Below are positions 1 to 6,700 of a DNA stretch of 8,468 nt, one piece after another. Source of the stretch: Candidatus Cloacimonadota bacterium (GTDB taxonomy: Bacteria > Cloacimonadota > Cloacimonadia > Cloacimonadales > JAIOQZ01). Position 1 is the first letter of the stretch; each line of letters opens with the position of its first letter. The translations under genes and the position numbers were made by a program. The notes under the pieces are model-generated. The model had not been told where the DNA came from. It did no database searches and was given only the letters and a program-made list of their open reading frames with translations. The stretch lies in contig JAIOTM010000245.1 in the NCBI GenBank assembly GCA_021106755.1, forward strand, positions 1 through 8,468, written 5' to 3'.

Positions 1-135
1 AGCAGTAAAGGCCCGATTATTTTCATCGACTCCTTCCATCAACACACGAGCGCCAATCTTTACGCTTGGAAATTCTCCAGCTAAAAGTCCTACTGTCACC
101 AACAGGACTAACACCAAAACGACTGTCCTTTTCAT
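1..135 (-). CDS. Exported protein, N-terminal part only (possible outer-membrane protein)
   Basis: The gene begins at an ATG at 135 and runs off the left edge, leaving 45 codons. GGAGG sits four bases before the ATG, which supports this start. The first residues (MKRTVVLVLVLLVTVGLLAG) form a typical Sec signal peptide: two basic residues followed by a long hydrophobic core. Cleavage is likely near LLAG-EF. No cysteine follows the core, so it is not an obvious lipoprotein. The visible mature part (EFPSVKIGARVLMEGVDENN, then RAFTA) loosely resembles the start of porin-like beta-barrel proteins, but that is a guess from a short stretch. It is the last gene of the minus-strand cluster and is separated from its upstream neighbour by 258 bases containing a candidate promoter, so it is probably transcribed on its own. 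Confidence 0.75.
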   Translation of the reverse strand, partial: MKRTVVLVLVLLVTVGLLAGEFPSVKIGARVLMEGVDENNRAFTA

Positions 136-393
136 GTAACCTCCATTGTTTCTTGTACTTTGTTTTTATTCACCACTATAACGATTCTTTTTTATTAACG
201 ACTCCGCACTATGTCAAGAAGATTTTCTGACTTATTCATCAATAAATCATTTTTTTTGAATAAACGCGAAATCCCAGAGATTCAATCGAAGCAGGAACTT
301 CAATAACTCCCGATACTTACACGCCTATCTAACAAATATCTCAGTTTGGTGTACTCACTGATAATTTTTTCTCAGTTATACAGATAACAGTTA
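136..393. other. AT-rich intergenic region
   Basis: Between the zinc-ribbon gene and the exported-protein gene I see no convincing open frame on either strand. It contains the candidate promoter at 189-217 and short A/T runs. A short inverted repeat near 375-388 (GTTAT, four-base loop, ATAAC) lies just downstream of the zinc-ribbon stop codon. It is not followed by a T-run in the direction of transcription, so I do not call a terminator. Confidence 0.5.
189..217 (-). promoter_or_regulatory. Candidate sigma-70 type promoter for the exported-protein gene
   Basis: On the minus strand a perfect TTGACA (212-217) is followed after 17 bases by TAAAAA (189-194), which matches four of six consensus -10 positions. 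It lies about 54 bases before the ATG at 135, in an AT-rich gap. A TATAGT at 175-180 is a better -10 match but has no credible -35 at the right distance. The call rests on spacing and the perfect -35 only. Confidence 0.4.
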
Positions 394-558
394 TTATTCT
401 GTTGTCTTGTTTCGACACAGCTTGCAAACTTTTATAGTATCTTCACCCTTTTTTGCTTCCCACATCAGCTTTACAGCTTTGCGTCCACACATAGGGCATA
501 CACCGCGCGAGCGATTGGGCATAGCCCACAAGCCTTTTCCGCGATTATTCTTCGCCAT
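394..558 (-). CDS. 54-residue basic four-cysteine zinc-ribbon protein
   Basis: This short gene encodes 54 residues from ATG (556-558) to TAA (394-396). A strong AAGGAG (565-570) lies six bases before the start. The N-terminal 20 residues are basic and begin MAKNNRGKGLW, like many ribosomal proteins. They are followed by CPMC (Cys21, Cys24), twenty residues, and CKLC (Cys45, Cys48), giving a CX2C-X20-CX2C layout expected to bind one zinc ion as a zinc ribbon. Small size, positive charge and the MAK start suggest an RNA- or ribosome-associated role. The spacing does not fit zinc-type S14 as I know it, and I do not recognise the family. It lies 67 bases downstream of asnS on the same strand, so it may be co-transcribed with that translation gene or have its own promoter. 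The good ribosome-binding site and paired cysteines make a real gene likely despite its length. Confidence 0.8.
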   Translation of the reverse strand: MAKNNRGKGLWAMPNRSRGVCPMCGRKAVKLMWEAKKGEDTIKVCKLCRNKTTE

Positions 559-603
559 TGGTTACTCCTTGTATTTTTTAGAATGTCATTTCTCTTTGCA
601 CAC

Positions 604-615
604 TGACCGCGTCAA
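604..615 (-). promoter_or_regulatory. Possible -35 element with overlapping small palindrome upstream of the zinc-ribbon gene
   Basis: In the gap between asnS and the zinc-ribbon gene, the minus strand carries TTGACG (610-615) preceded by a T-run, resembling the -35 upstream of the exported-protein gene. It overlaps an 11-base palindrome, TGAC-CGC-GTCA (604-614). No good -10 lies 16-18 bases further on, so a separate promoter here is uncertain. Confidence 0.2.
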
Positions 616-625
616 GAAAAATCAC

Positions 626-1921
626 CTATGGTTGAATGCGATATATCATCCGCGGAAATGGTATTGTCTCGCGAATATGTTGCACTCCGGAAATCCAGGC
701 GACTGTTCGCTCCAGACCGATACCAAAACCACTATGGGGTACACTACCGTATTTGCGTAAGTCTAAGTACCATTGGTTTTCTTCGACAGGCAGATTTTGT
801 GCCTTGATACGACCAAGCAGAATATCGTAATCATCCTCTCTCTGAGAACCTCCGATAATCTCGCCAAAGCCTTCTGTAGAGATTAAATCCGAGCCTAACA
901 CCAAATCATCATCTTCGGGGTCCCGCTTCATATAGAAGGCTTTTATCTCCTTGGGCCACTTCTCTATAAACACAGGTACTGCTGAACCTTCTGTAAGCAT
1001 CTCCTCTTCCCGCGCGCCAAAATCATCACCATACCTGATGTCAGAGCCTTTATTTTGAAGCTGTTCAATTGCTTCTTCATATGTGATGATTGGAAAAGGA
1101 GCGTCCATTTTCGCCAGTTTCCCGGTATCGCGTTCAAGTATCTCCAATTCTATCTGATTTTCTGTCAGGGCTTTGCAGATTACGTAGCGAATCAAGCTTT
1201 CCTGTATCCGCATGTTCTCCTCATGTTCCACAAAGGCAGCTTCAGCATCCATCATCCAGAATTCGGTGAGATGTTTGCGGGTTTTAGATTTCTCTGCCCG
1301 GAAGACCGGACCGAAGTCATATACTCGCCCCAGACTCATTATGCCAGCCTCAAGGTAGAGTTGCCCCGATTGCGACAGATAAGCGTTACCCAAATCAAAG
1401 TAGGGTACTTCAAACAGAGTCGTAGTTCCTTCACAGGCACTCGGCGTGAAGATAGGTGAATCAAAACGAATGAATCCTTCTTTATGAAGATACTCCTGAA
1501 TCCCTGTATATACAGTATGCCGAATACGCAACACTGCCCACTGTTTACGGGAACGTAGCCACAGATGGCGATTAGACAGAAGGAAATCCACACCATGTTC
1601 TTTTTTGGTGATGGGATATTCTTCGGCTACCTGTACAATTTCAATCTCGTTTATATCTAACTCGAAAACATCCGGTTTTTTGGGATGCTCTTGGGGTATG
1701 CCGGTAACAATCACCGATGATTCCATCGTAAGTGACTTGATAACAGCGAATTTTTCTTCACCGAGAGAAGGTTTGAAGGCTATTGCCTGAATTTCCGCGG
1801 TTCCGTCCCGCAGAATAATGAAAATGAGTTTGCCGCTGGAACGGGTGTTCCTTACCCAGCCCCGCAAGGCTATTTCTTCGCCGATATGTGCTTTACAGTC
1901 TTTTATTGCTATATGTTTCAT
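626..1921 (-). CDS. asnS: Asparaginyl-tRNA synthetase (class II)
   Basis: This cytosolic enzyme charges tRNA-Asn with asparagine using ATP. The 431 residues match the usual length of the compact archaeal/Thermus-like form. An N-terminal OB-fold anticodon-binding domain (about 16-100) contains GWVRNTR and the LRDGTAEIQ strand. The class II catalytic core follows: CEGTTTLFEVPYF (163-175), SQSGQLYLEA (183-192), motif 2 with FRAE (207-210) and the HLTEFWMMDAE stretch, and motif 3 GFGIGLER (398-405). RETIPFPR (417-424) is typical of AsnRS rather than AspRS. The product ends PRMIYRIQP, where the family normally ends, on a TAG stop, which shows TAG is a true terminator here. GGAG lies five bases before the ATG. 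It follows the Gfo/Idh gene by 37 bases on the same strand, so it is probably co-transcribed from upstream. No T-box or other leader is visible. Confidence 0.95.
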   Translation of the reverse strand: MKHIAIKDCKAHIGEEIALRGWVRNTRSSGKLIFIILRDGTAEIQAIAFKPSLGEEKFAVIKSLTMESSVIVTGIPQEHPKKPDVFELDINEIEIVQVAEEYPITKKEHGVDFLLSNRHLWLRSRKQWAVLRIRHTVYTGIQEYLHKEGFIRFDSPIFTPSACEGTTTLFEVPYFDLGNAYLSQSGQLYLEAGIMSLGRVYDFGPVFRAEKSKTRKHLTEFWMMDAEAAFVEHEENMRIQESLIRYVICKALTENQIELEILERDTGKLAKMDAPFPIITYEEAIEQLQNKGSDIRYGDDFGAREEEMLTEGSAVPVFIEKWPKEIKAFYMKRDPEDDDLVLGSDLISTEGFGEIIGGSQREDDYDILLGRIKAQNLPVEENQWYLDLRKYGSVPHSGFGIGLERTVAWISGVQHIRETIPFPRMIYRIQP

Positions 1922-1958
1922 TATTGCTCCATTGAATTTATCTTATATAGAAGGTTTA

Positions 1959-2939
1959 TTATATCCGGGTCGTTTTCATACATTCCATAATCTGAAACGC
2001 GACTCGTAGCGCCCGGGTTCCCGCCACGCCGTCCACAATGGGGTTCAAATCTGCCGAAATCGCGGCAATAAACGCTTCAAGCTCATAAGTCAGCGCGTCT
2101 TTGCTGTGATGAACGGCAGTGAGTTCCTTCATATCCACAAAATCTTCAATCTTCATATTTTTTTTATTAAATACATACTTTGCCATAATTTTCGCGAAAT
2201 TTGCCGATTTACGCAGGATTTGCACCTTCTTATCTTTGAAATCCATTGAGATGTAAGCATCTCGCTGGAATAATCGCAACTTTCACTCCTGTTTCAGGGC
2301 TACTCTGCTCGAAGTAACATTGGCGATAGCACCGTTAGCGAATTCGACTCGGGCGTTGGCAATATCTATGCTGTCGGTAAGTATGCTTACTCCGCTGGCA
2401 CGAATATCCACAAGCTCGCTCTTAACAAAGGCGAGAATCAGGTCAATATCGTGAATCATCAGATCAAGCACAACCGGTACATCGCTTCCACGGGGACTGA
2501 ATGGTGCTAACCGATGAGATTCTATAAACATTGGGTTGTTAATGAACGGTTCGGCATCAAGAACTATAGGATTGAATCGCTCTATATGTCCTACCTGCAA
2601 TTTCAATTTTCGCTCGGTGGCAATTTTCAAAAGCTCCTCTGCCTGCTCCAGTTCCGATGCTATCGGTTTCTCAATAAAGGTATGTTTGCCTTTTTCCAGT
2701 GCTTTTTTCCCAAGCTCGTAGTGATACGTTGTAGTAACCGAAATATCTATTGCTTCAACCACGTTGAGAAGTTCTTCGTAGCTATCGAAAGCCTTCGTGT
2801 TGTTTTTTCCGGCAATCTCGCGACACCGCTTTTTATCGACATCGTAAACACCTACAAGCGTACAACCTTCCATTTCGTTTAATACGCGGGCATGGTGCTG
2901 ACCCAAATGCCCAACTCCGGCAACTCCGATTTTTATCAT
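1959..2939 (-). pseudogene. Gfo/Idh/MocA family oxidoreductase, interrupted by an in-frame TGA
   Basis: One frame of 326 codons is broken only by TGA at 2283-2285 (codon 219); no base shift is needed to continue. Codons 1-218 carry the NAD(P)-binding Rossmann fold with GVGHLG (8-13), the family EKP motif (90-92), LQVGHIERFNP (115-124 region) and the MIHDIDL segment (161-167), whose His163 and Asp164 are in the catalytic region. After the stop, KLRLFQRDAYISMDF continues the C-terminal beta-sheet domain without missing residues, and the total length fits the family. Members oxidise or reduce sugars and nucleotide sugars. This subtype resembles those found in lipid A/surface-sugar loci (GnnA-like), but no partner aminotransferase is visible, so the substrate is unknown. 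The start ATG overlaps the upstream flavoprotein stop (ATGA). The break sits where relatives probably have arginine, so CGA to TGA is plausible. It could be decay, a sequence error, or a split gene with restart at TTG 2279. Confidence 0.85.
2277..2290 (-). promoter_or_regulatory. Internal Shine-Dalgarno and TTG restart immediately after the in-frame TGA
   Basis: On the minus strand AGGAG (2286-2290) is immediately followed by the TGA stop (2283-2285) and then, after one AAG codon, by TTG (2277-2279) in the original frame. The gap from AGGAG to TTG is six bases, close to ideal. Ribosomes ending at the TGA could therefore restart and make the C-terminal 106 residues as a separate chain. AGGAG also encodes Gln-Glu in the natural frame, so coincidence is possible. 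Confidence 0.35.
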
Positions 2940-3499
2940 TTTTTGAATCCTTTTTCAATAATTTCTTTGCCTGTTTGCAAGGCTTTATCCATAATATCTG
3001 TTGCTTTTTCAATATCATCTGGAGCACCTGTGTTTGGGGCAATCAGAACATTCCGCACATCAAACCCGATATAATTCAGGGCAGCTTCTGTATGCTTGAT
3101 ATAGTCTGAAAATATATCTTCCGACTCTGCCCCCTGAGTGAAAGCAAGAACCAGCTTTTTGCCTTCATAGGTTTTGTCCCCTTTTCCATACAGTGCAAAT
3201 AGACGATCCATGAATATCTTTGTCTGCCCCGACATCTGGAAAATATAGATTGGAGACCCAAGCACAATGACATCTGCTTCTTTGATGGCGGCATACAGCT
3301 TCCCCATATCGTCCTTTGTGGCACAACCATCATTAGTTCGGCAGTACATACACGCCTGACAGCCAGCAATATCCATACTGTTCAGATGAAACATTTCTGT
3401 CTCGGCAGAAGCTGAGGAGCAACCTTCCAGCACTTTGCCAATTAGTCGGGCTGTGTTTCCATTTATACGCGGACTACCATTAATACCTAAAGCTTTCAT
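2936..3499 (-). CDS. Flavodoxin-fold NAD(P)H/FMN oxidoreductase with iron-sulfur-flavoprotein cysteine motif
   Basis: The 187-residue product is a cytosolic flavoprotein of the NADPH-dependent FMN reductase / iron-sulfur flavoprotein group. The N-terminal GINGSPRINGNT (5-16) is the FMN phosphate-binding loop after the first beta strand. VIVLGSPIYIFQMSGQTKIF (from about residue 76) is the second flavin-contacting segment, with the SPIY turn and the family's conserved MSGQ-K-F pattern. Between them, Cys47, Cys50, Cys53 and Cys59 form CX2CX2CX5C, the compact motif that binds a 4Fe-4S cluster in the archaeal iron-sulfur flavoprotein. Some relatives with a similar motif are annotated simply as flavodoxin-family proteins, so the cluster is an inference. 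AAAGGAG (3506-3512) precedes the ATG by six bases. The start overlaps the GNAT remnant's TGA and the stop overlaps the Gfo/Idh ATG, showing tight coupling. A role in electron transfer or quinone/metal/ROS reduction is possible, but the partner is unknown. Confidence 0.9.
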   Translation of the reverse strand: MKALGINGSPRINGNTARLIGKVLEGCSSASAETEMFHLNSMDIAGCQACMYCRTNDGCATKDDMGKLYAAIKEADVIVLGSPIYIFQMSGQTKIFMDRLFALYGKGDKTYEGKKLVLAFTQGAESEDIFSDYIKHTEAALNYIGFDVRNVLIAPNTGAPDDIEKATDIMDKALQTGKEIIEKGFKK

Positions 3500-3696
3500 G
3501 GGAATCTCCTTTGTAAAGTGAATTTTGCCGCTTCCTGTTTCGTGTCAAGAAAAAGCAGTCTTTCGATTTTCTCTTGATTACGTTCCAAAAGCATTTCGCG
3601 GAAACTACCGACAATCGTAAATCCTAATTGCCTGTAACATGCAATAGCCGCCTGATTATCCTTTGCTACATTCAATCCTACTAATATTTTCTGTTG
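3496..3696 (-). pseudogene. GNAT-family N-acetyltransferase, C-terminal remnant without a start
   Basis: Upstream of the flavoprotein gene an open stretch of 66 codons ends with TGA at 3496-3498, overlapping that gene's ATG (ATGA). It encodes KILVGLNVAKDNQAAIACYR followed by QLGFTIVGSFREMLLE. This is the end of a GNAT domain: the V-x-x-x-N-x-x-A-I-x-x-Y-x-x-L-G-F signature (motif B region), then the last strand with FREMLL. The acetyl-CoA-binding R/Q-x-x-G-x-G/A loop and everything before it are missing. The frame is closed by TAG at 3697-3699, no ATG precedes the domain, and codons beyond the TAG do not look like GNAT in any minus frame. I read it as a 5'-truncated relic left beside the divergent promoter region. 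Its intact ATGA junction suggests that a complete acetyltransferase once headed this operon. A TTGACA at 3543-3548 inside it could serve the flavoprotein operon but lacks a good -10. Confidence 0.7.
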
Positions 3697-3717
3697 CTAT
3701 TTGTTATTTCGGAAGTA

Positions 3718-3759
3718 TTGTCCCCTCTCTCTTGACAAATTCTCATGGAAAACTAAACA
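3718..3759 (+). promoter_or_regulatory. Possible promoter and inverted repeat before the DUF4175-like gene
   Basis: TTGACA (3732-3737), preceded by TCTC, is followed after 16 bases by TAAACA (3754-3759), a weak -10. Transcription from it would start only about ten bases before the ATG at 3776, giving an unusually short leader and excluding the AGGA at 3759-3762. The -35 overlaps an inverted repeat, TTGTC (3718-3722) and GACAA (3734-3738), with an 11-base centre, which could be an operator or chance. The true promoter may lie elsewhere in the divergent gap. Confidence 0.25.
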
Positions 3760-3775
3760 GGAAAATGGCGGTATA

Positions 3776-6700
3776 ATGCAAAAGTTTCTAAAACAGATAA
3801 AGGCACTTCAAATCAGGCAAAACGTGGTAATTGCACTCCGGTTTGCTTTGTTGTTGTGGATGCTGATGCTGATTGTGTTCATTATGTTTTTTAGTGTACA
3901 CACAATACATTATTTGAAACTGGCAAGCATCCCCCCTATGGCACTCTTTTTTTTCGCGCTGACTCTTAAAATAATGTTAGCTTTGCTGACTTTGTATTTG
4001 GTGTTGCAAGCTAATAAAAACATGTTGAACTTATCGGAAGCTGCCACTTACCTTGATAATTACAATCAGGATGAAACTGAGACATATCTGAACGCTCTGG
4101 AGCTTTATGAGCAGGAGAAAGATAATCCTATAATCGGCAAAATCCTTGAGCAGGCAAACGCTTATTCCTCTCAGCAAGAGATTCAAACAGACAACTCCCG
4201 CCTTAAGCGGTTATTACTGCCAGTGTTGCTACTTACGCTGGGAATAGCTGTGTTGGCTATAGTAGCTTTCCGCCCGGTTATGGCGGCTTGGGATATGTTT
4301 TCGTTGAAGCAAATCCCCGAACCGATACATCAAACCCAATTGCATGTATCCCCTGCCGACACAACAGTAATACGCAACAGCAATCTCCGCGTCAGGGTTA
4401 TTAACCCGGAGCCGTTTGTCGCTCATACGCTCCATTTCAGACCGGATGATCTCTGGCGAACGAGAGAGATGCCAGAAGCTGAGTTGACATTTCATCAATT
4501 AGATTTTTCCTTCGATTATTATGTGACCACGAAGTGGGGCGTCTCAGACACTTTCAGGGTGGAGGTCTTTGAGCTTCCGGCAGTTACCGGGCTACGGCTC
4601 AGATACGATTTCCCTATTCATACCGGGCTTCCCACCGAAACAGAGGAACCATCGGACGGTTTTGTTAAAGCACTGCAAAATACTCGTGTGAAACTGGATA
4701 TGGAAGCCAATAATCCTATCCGGTACGCCCGCATCGCTTTTCGTTCCGGGATAACGGACACATTAACACGAACTGGCAGAAACGCTTTTACAACTTCGTT
4801 TGTAGTAACAAGAAATGACTCCTATAAATTGCTTCTTGAAGATATTCTCGGCAACACATCAGCTACCGCTGAAAAACCTGTAGATATGATAACCGATAAG
4901 AAACCGGAAGTAGCTATCGCCTATCCCGGCAGGGACACCACGTTAACGCAAAATCTGCTGACTCCGCTCCGGTTTATCGCGTCTGACGATTGGGGGTTGA
5001 AGAAACTTGTTCTATGCTACCGGGTTAATGACGCAGAAGAAAACGCAAAAACCGTTCTGAAATCAATCCCTTCAAACCCGTTGCAAACAGACTATATATT
5101 CAATCTGATTGGCGTTAATCTGATTCCCGGTGACAGAGTTACTTACTGGGCGGAAGTAACTGACAACGCCCCTCAGCGACAAATCGGTATCAGCAGAAGC
5201 TTTGTGCTACGCCTGCCTTCTATTGAGGAAATTTATCAGGAAATTTCTCAGATAGAGGAACAGAAGCAGGGCGACTTGAAAGACCAGCTCAAACGGGCGG
5301 AGGAGTTATCCGAACAGTTTGAAGAAAAGCGTCGCGAACTGATGCGAAAAGATAACATCGACTGGGAGGATAAGAAACAGTTAGAGGAGTTTACCGAACA
5401 GCAAAAAAAGCTCGTTGAGGAAGCGGAGCAGGTTGCCAACGATTACGAAGAACTTATCCGCAAATTAGAGAAAAACGAAGCACTTTCTCAGGAAACACTG
5501 GAAAAAATGGAGCGTATCCGCGAACTTATGGAAGATATTGCCTCCGAAGATATGCAGGAAGCAATCGAAAAGATGCAGGAAGCTTTGGAAAAGTTAGATG
5601 AAAACACTTTGAAACAAGCTATGGAAAATTTCAAATTTTCTATGGAAGAATATATGGAAAAATTGGAACGCACTATAGATTTACTGGAAGATATCAAGAA
5701 AGAACAAGCCCTGCAAAAAGCCGCGGAAATTGCCGAAGAAATGCGGGAAATGCAGGAGAACCTCAACGAGAAAACCGAAGCAGGTGAACAGGATAACGAA
5801 TCACTCGCGGCAGAACAGGACAGGATTTCCGAGAAACTGAAATCGCTGGAAGAACAGCTTGCCGAAGCACAATCTATGATGACCGACCCCGAAGACAGTG
5901 CTCTTCAAGAGCAGATGGAGCAATTTTCACAGGAGATGCAGGAAAGTGGCTTAAAGGAAGATATGCAGGAAAGCAGCAACCAACTGCAACAGAATCAAAA
6001 AGCAGAGGCAATGGAAGCACAGGAGCAAGCTCTCAGCAAGATGAAATCTATGTCCAAATCACTCAAAAATATGCAGCAAAGTATGTCCGGCGGTATGCAG
6101 GCAAATCTTGGCACTGTTTTCGAAGACGCAATCCAGAGATTACTCTTTATCAGCAAGTTACACGAGGAGTTGGAGTTTCGCTATTCCGGCGACCCGTTTG
6201 AAGTAATGCCCAATCACCTTGCTAATCTGGAAAGTATCGACCTGACAATAGCCAATCTTTTTGTGGAACCGCAGGTTGCCTTATTCATTCATCCAAAATT
6301 TTCATACGATTTACAAAAGACCCGGGCACACTATCGGCTGATGTTACAGGAAATTAACGACAATCGTGCTACAAATATGATTAAGTATTCAGGCGTAATC
6401 CGCGAAGGTATTAACCTACTGATTTACGATTTGTATCAATCTATGCAGAATATGAGTTCCAGCATGAGTTCCGGTGGTGGAATGCAATCTATGATGCAGA
6501 TGCTTCAGCAGATGTCGCAGGAGCAGATGGCAATGAATATGCTCACCCAGCAGATGATGCAACAAATGGGACAGCAAGGAATTACAAGCGATTTACGTGG
6601 ACAAATGCAACGTCTTGCCGCAAGCGAAGACCAACTCGCGGAGAATCTCAGGCGTACTCTGCAAAACAATCCTGATGCCAGAGAACAAAGCGGAACCCTC

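Noticed and set aside
375..399. Terminator after the zinc-ribbon gene
   Set aside because: The inverted repeats there are only five base pairs, AT-rich, and not followed by a T-run on the transcribed strand.
407..760. Plus-strand 117-codon open frame across the zinc-ribbon gene and the end of asnS
   Set aside because: It runs antisense to two well-supported genes and shows no recognisable domain. The minus-strand frames have ribosome-binding sites and family motifs.
1055..1596. Alternative open frames within asnS on both strands
   Set aside because: They are shadows of a full-length, motif-complete asparaginyl-tRNA synthetase.
2283..2285. TGA as a selenocysteine, tryptophan or glycine codon
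   Set aside because: The position corresponds to a probable arginine in the family rather than Cys, Trp or Gly. TGA is used as a normal stop at the end of the flavoprotein gene and of the GNAT remnant, and I saw no clear selenocysteine-type hairpin after it.
3520..3548. Firm promoter call at the TTGACA inside the GNAT remnant
   Set aside because: The sequence is explained by the Leu-Asp-Thr codons of the relic, and the hexamer 17 bases on (AAATTC) is a poor -10. It is mentioned only as a possibility.
3701..3775. Upstream TTG start for the DUF4175-like gene
   Set aside because: It would add 25 residues unlike a membrane-protein N-terminus, overlaps the promoter-like elements, and starts only a few bases from the GNAT relic. 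ATG 3776 leads straight into the expected basic-then-hydrophobic start.
5248..5766. Open frames on the minus strand within the coiled-coil region
   Set aside because: They are Ser/Cys/Phe-rich mirror translations of Glu/Lys/Gln-rich codons, with no domain or ribosome-binding support.
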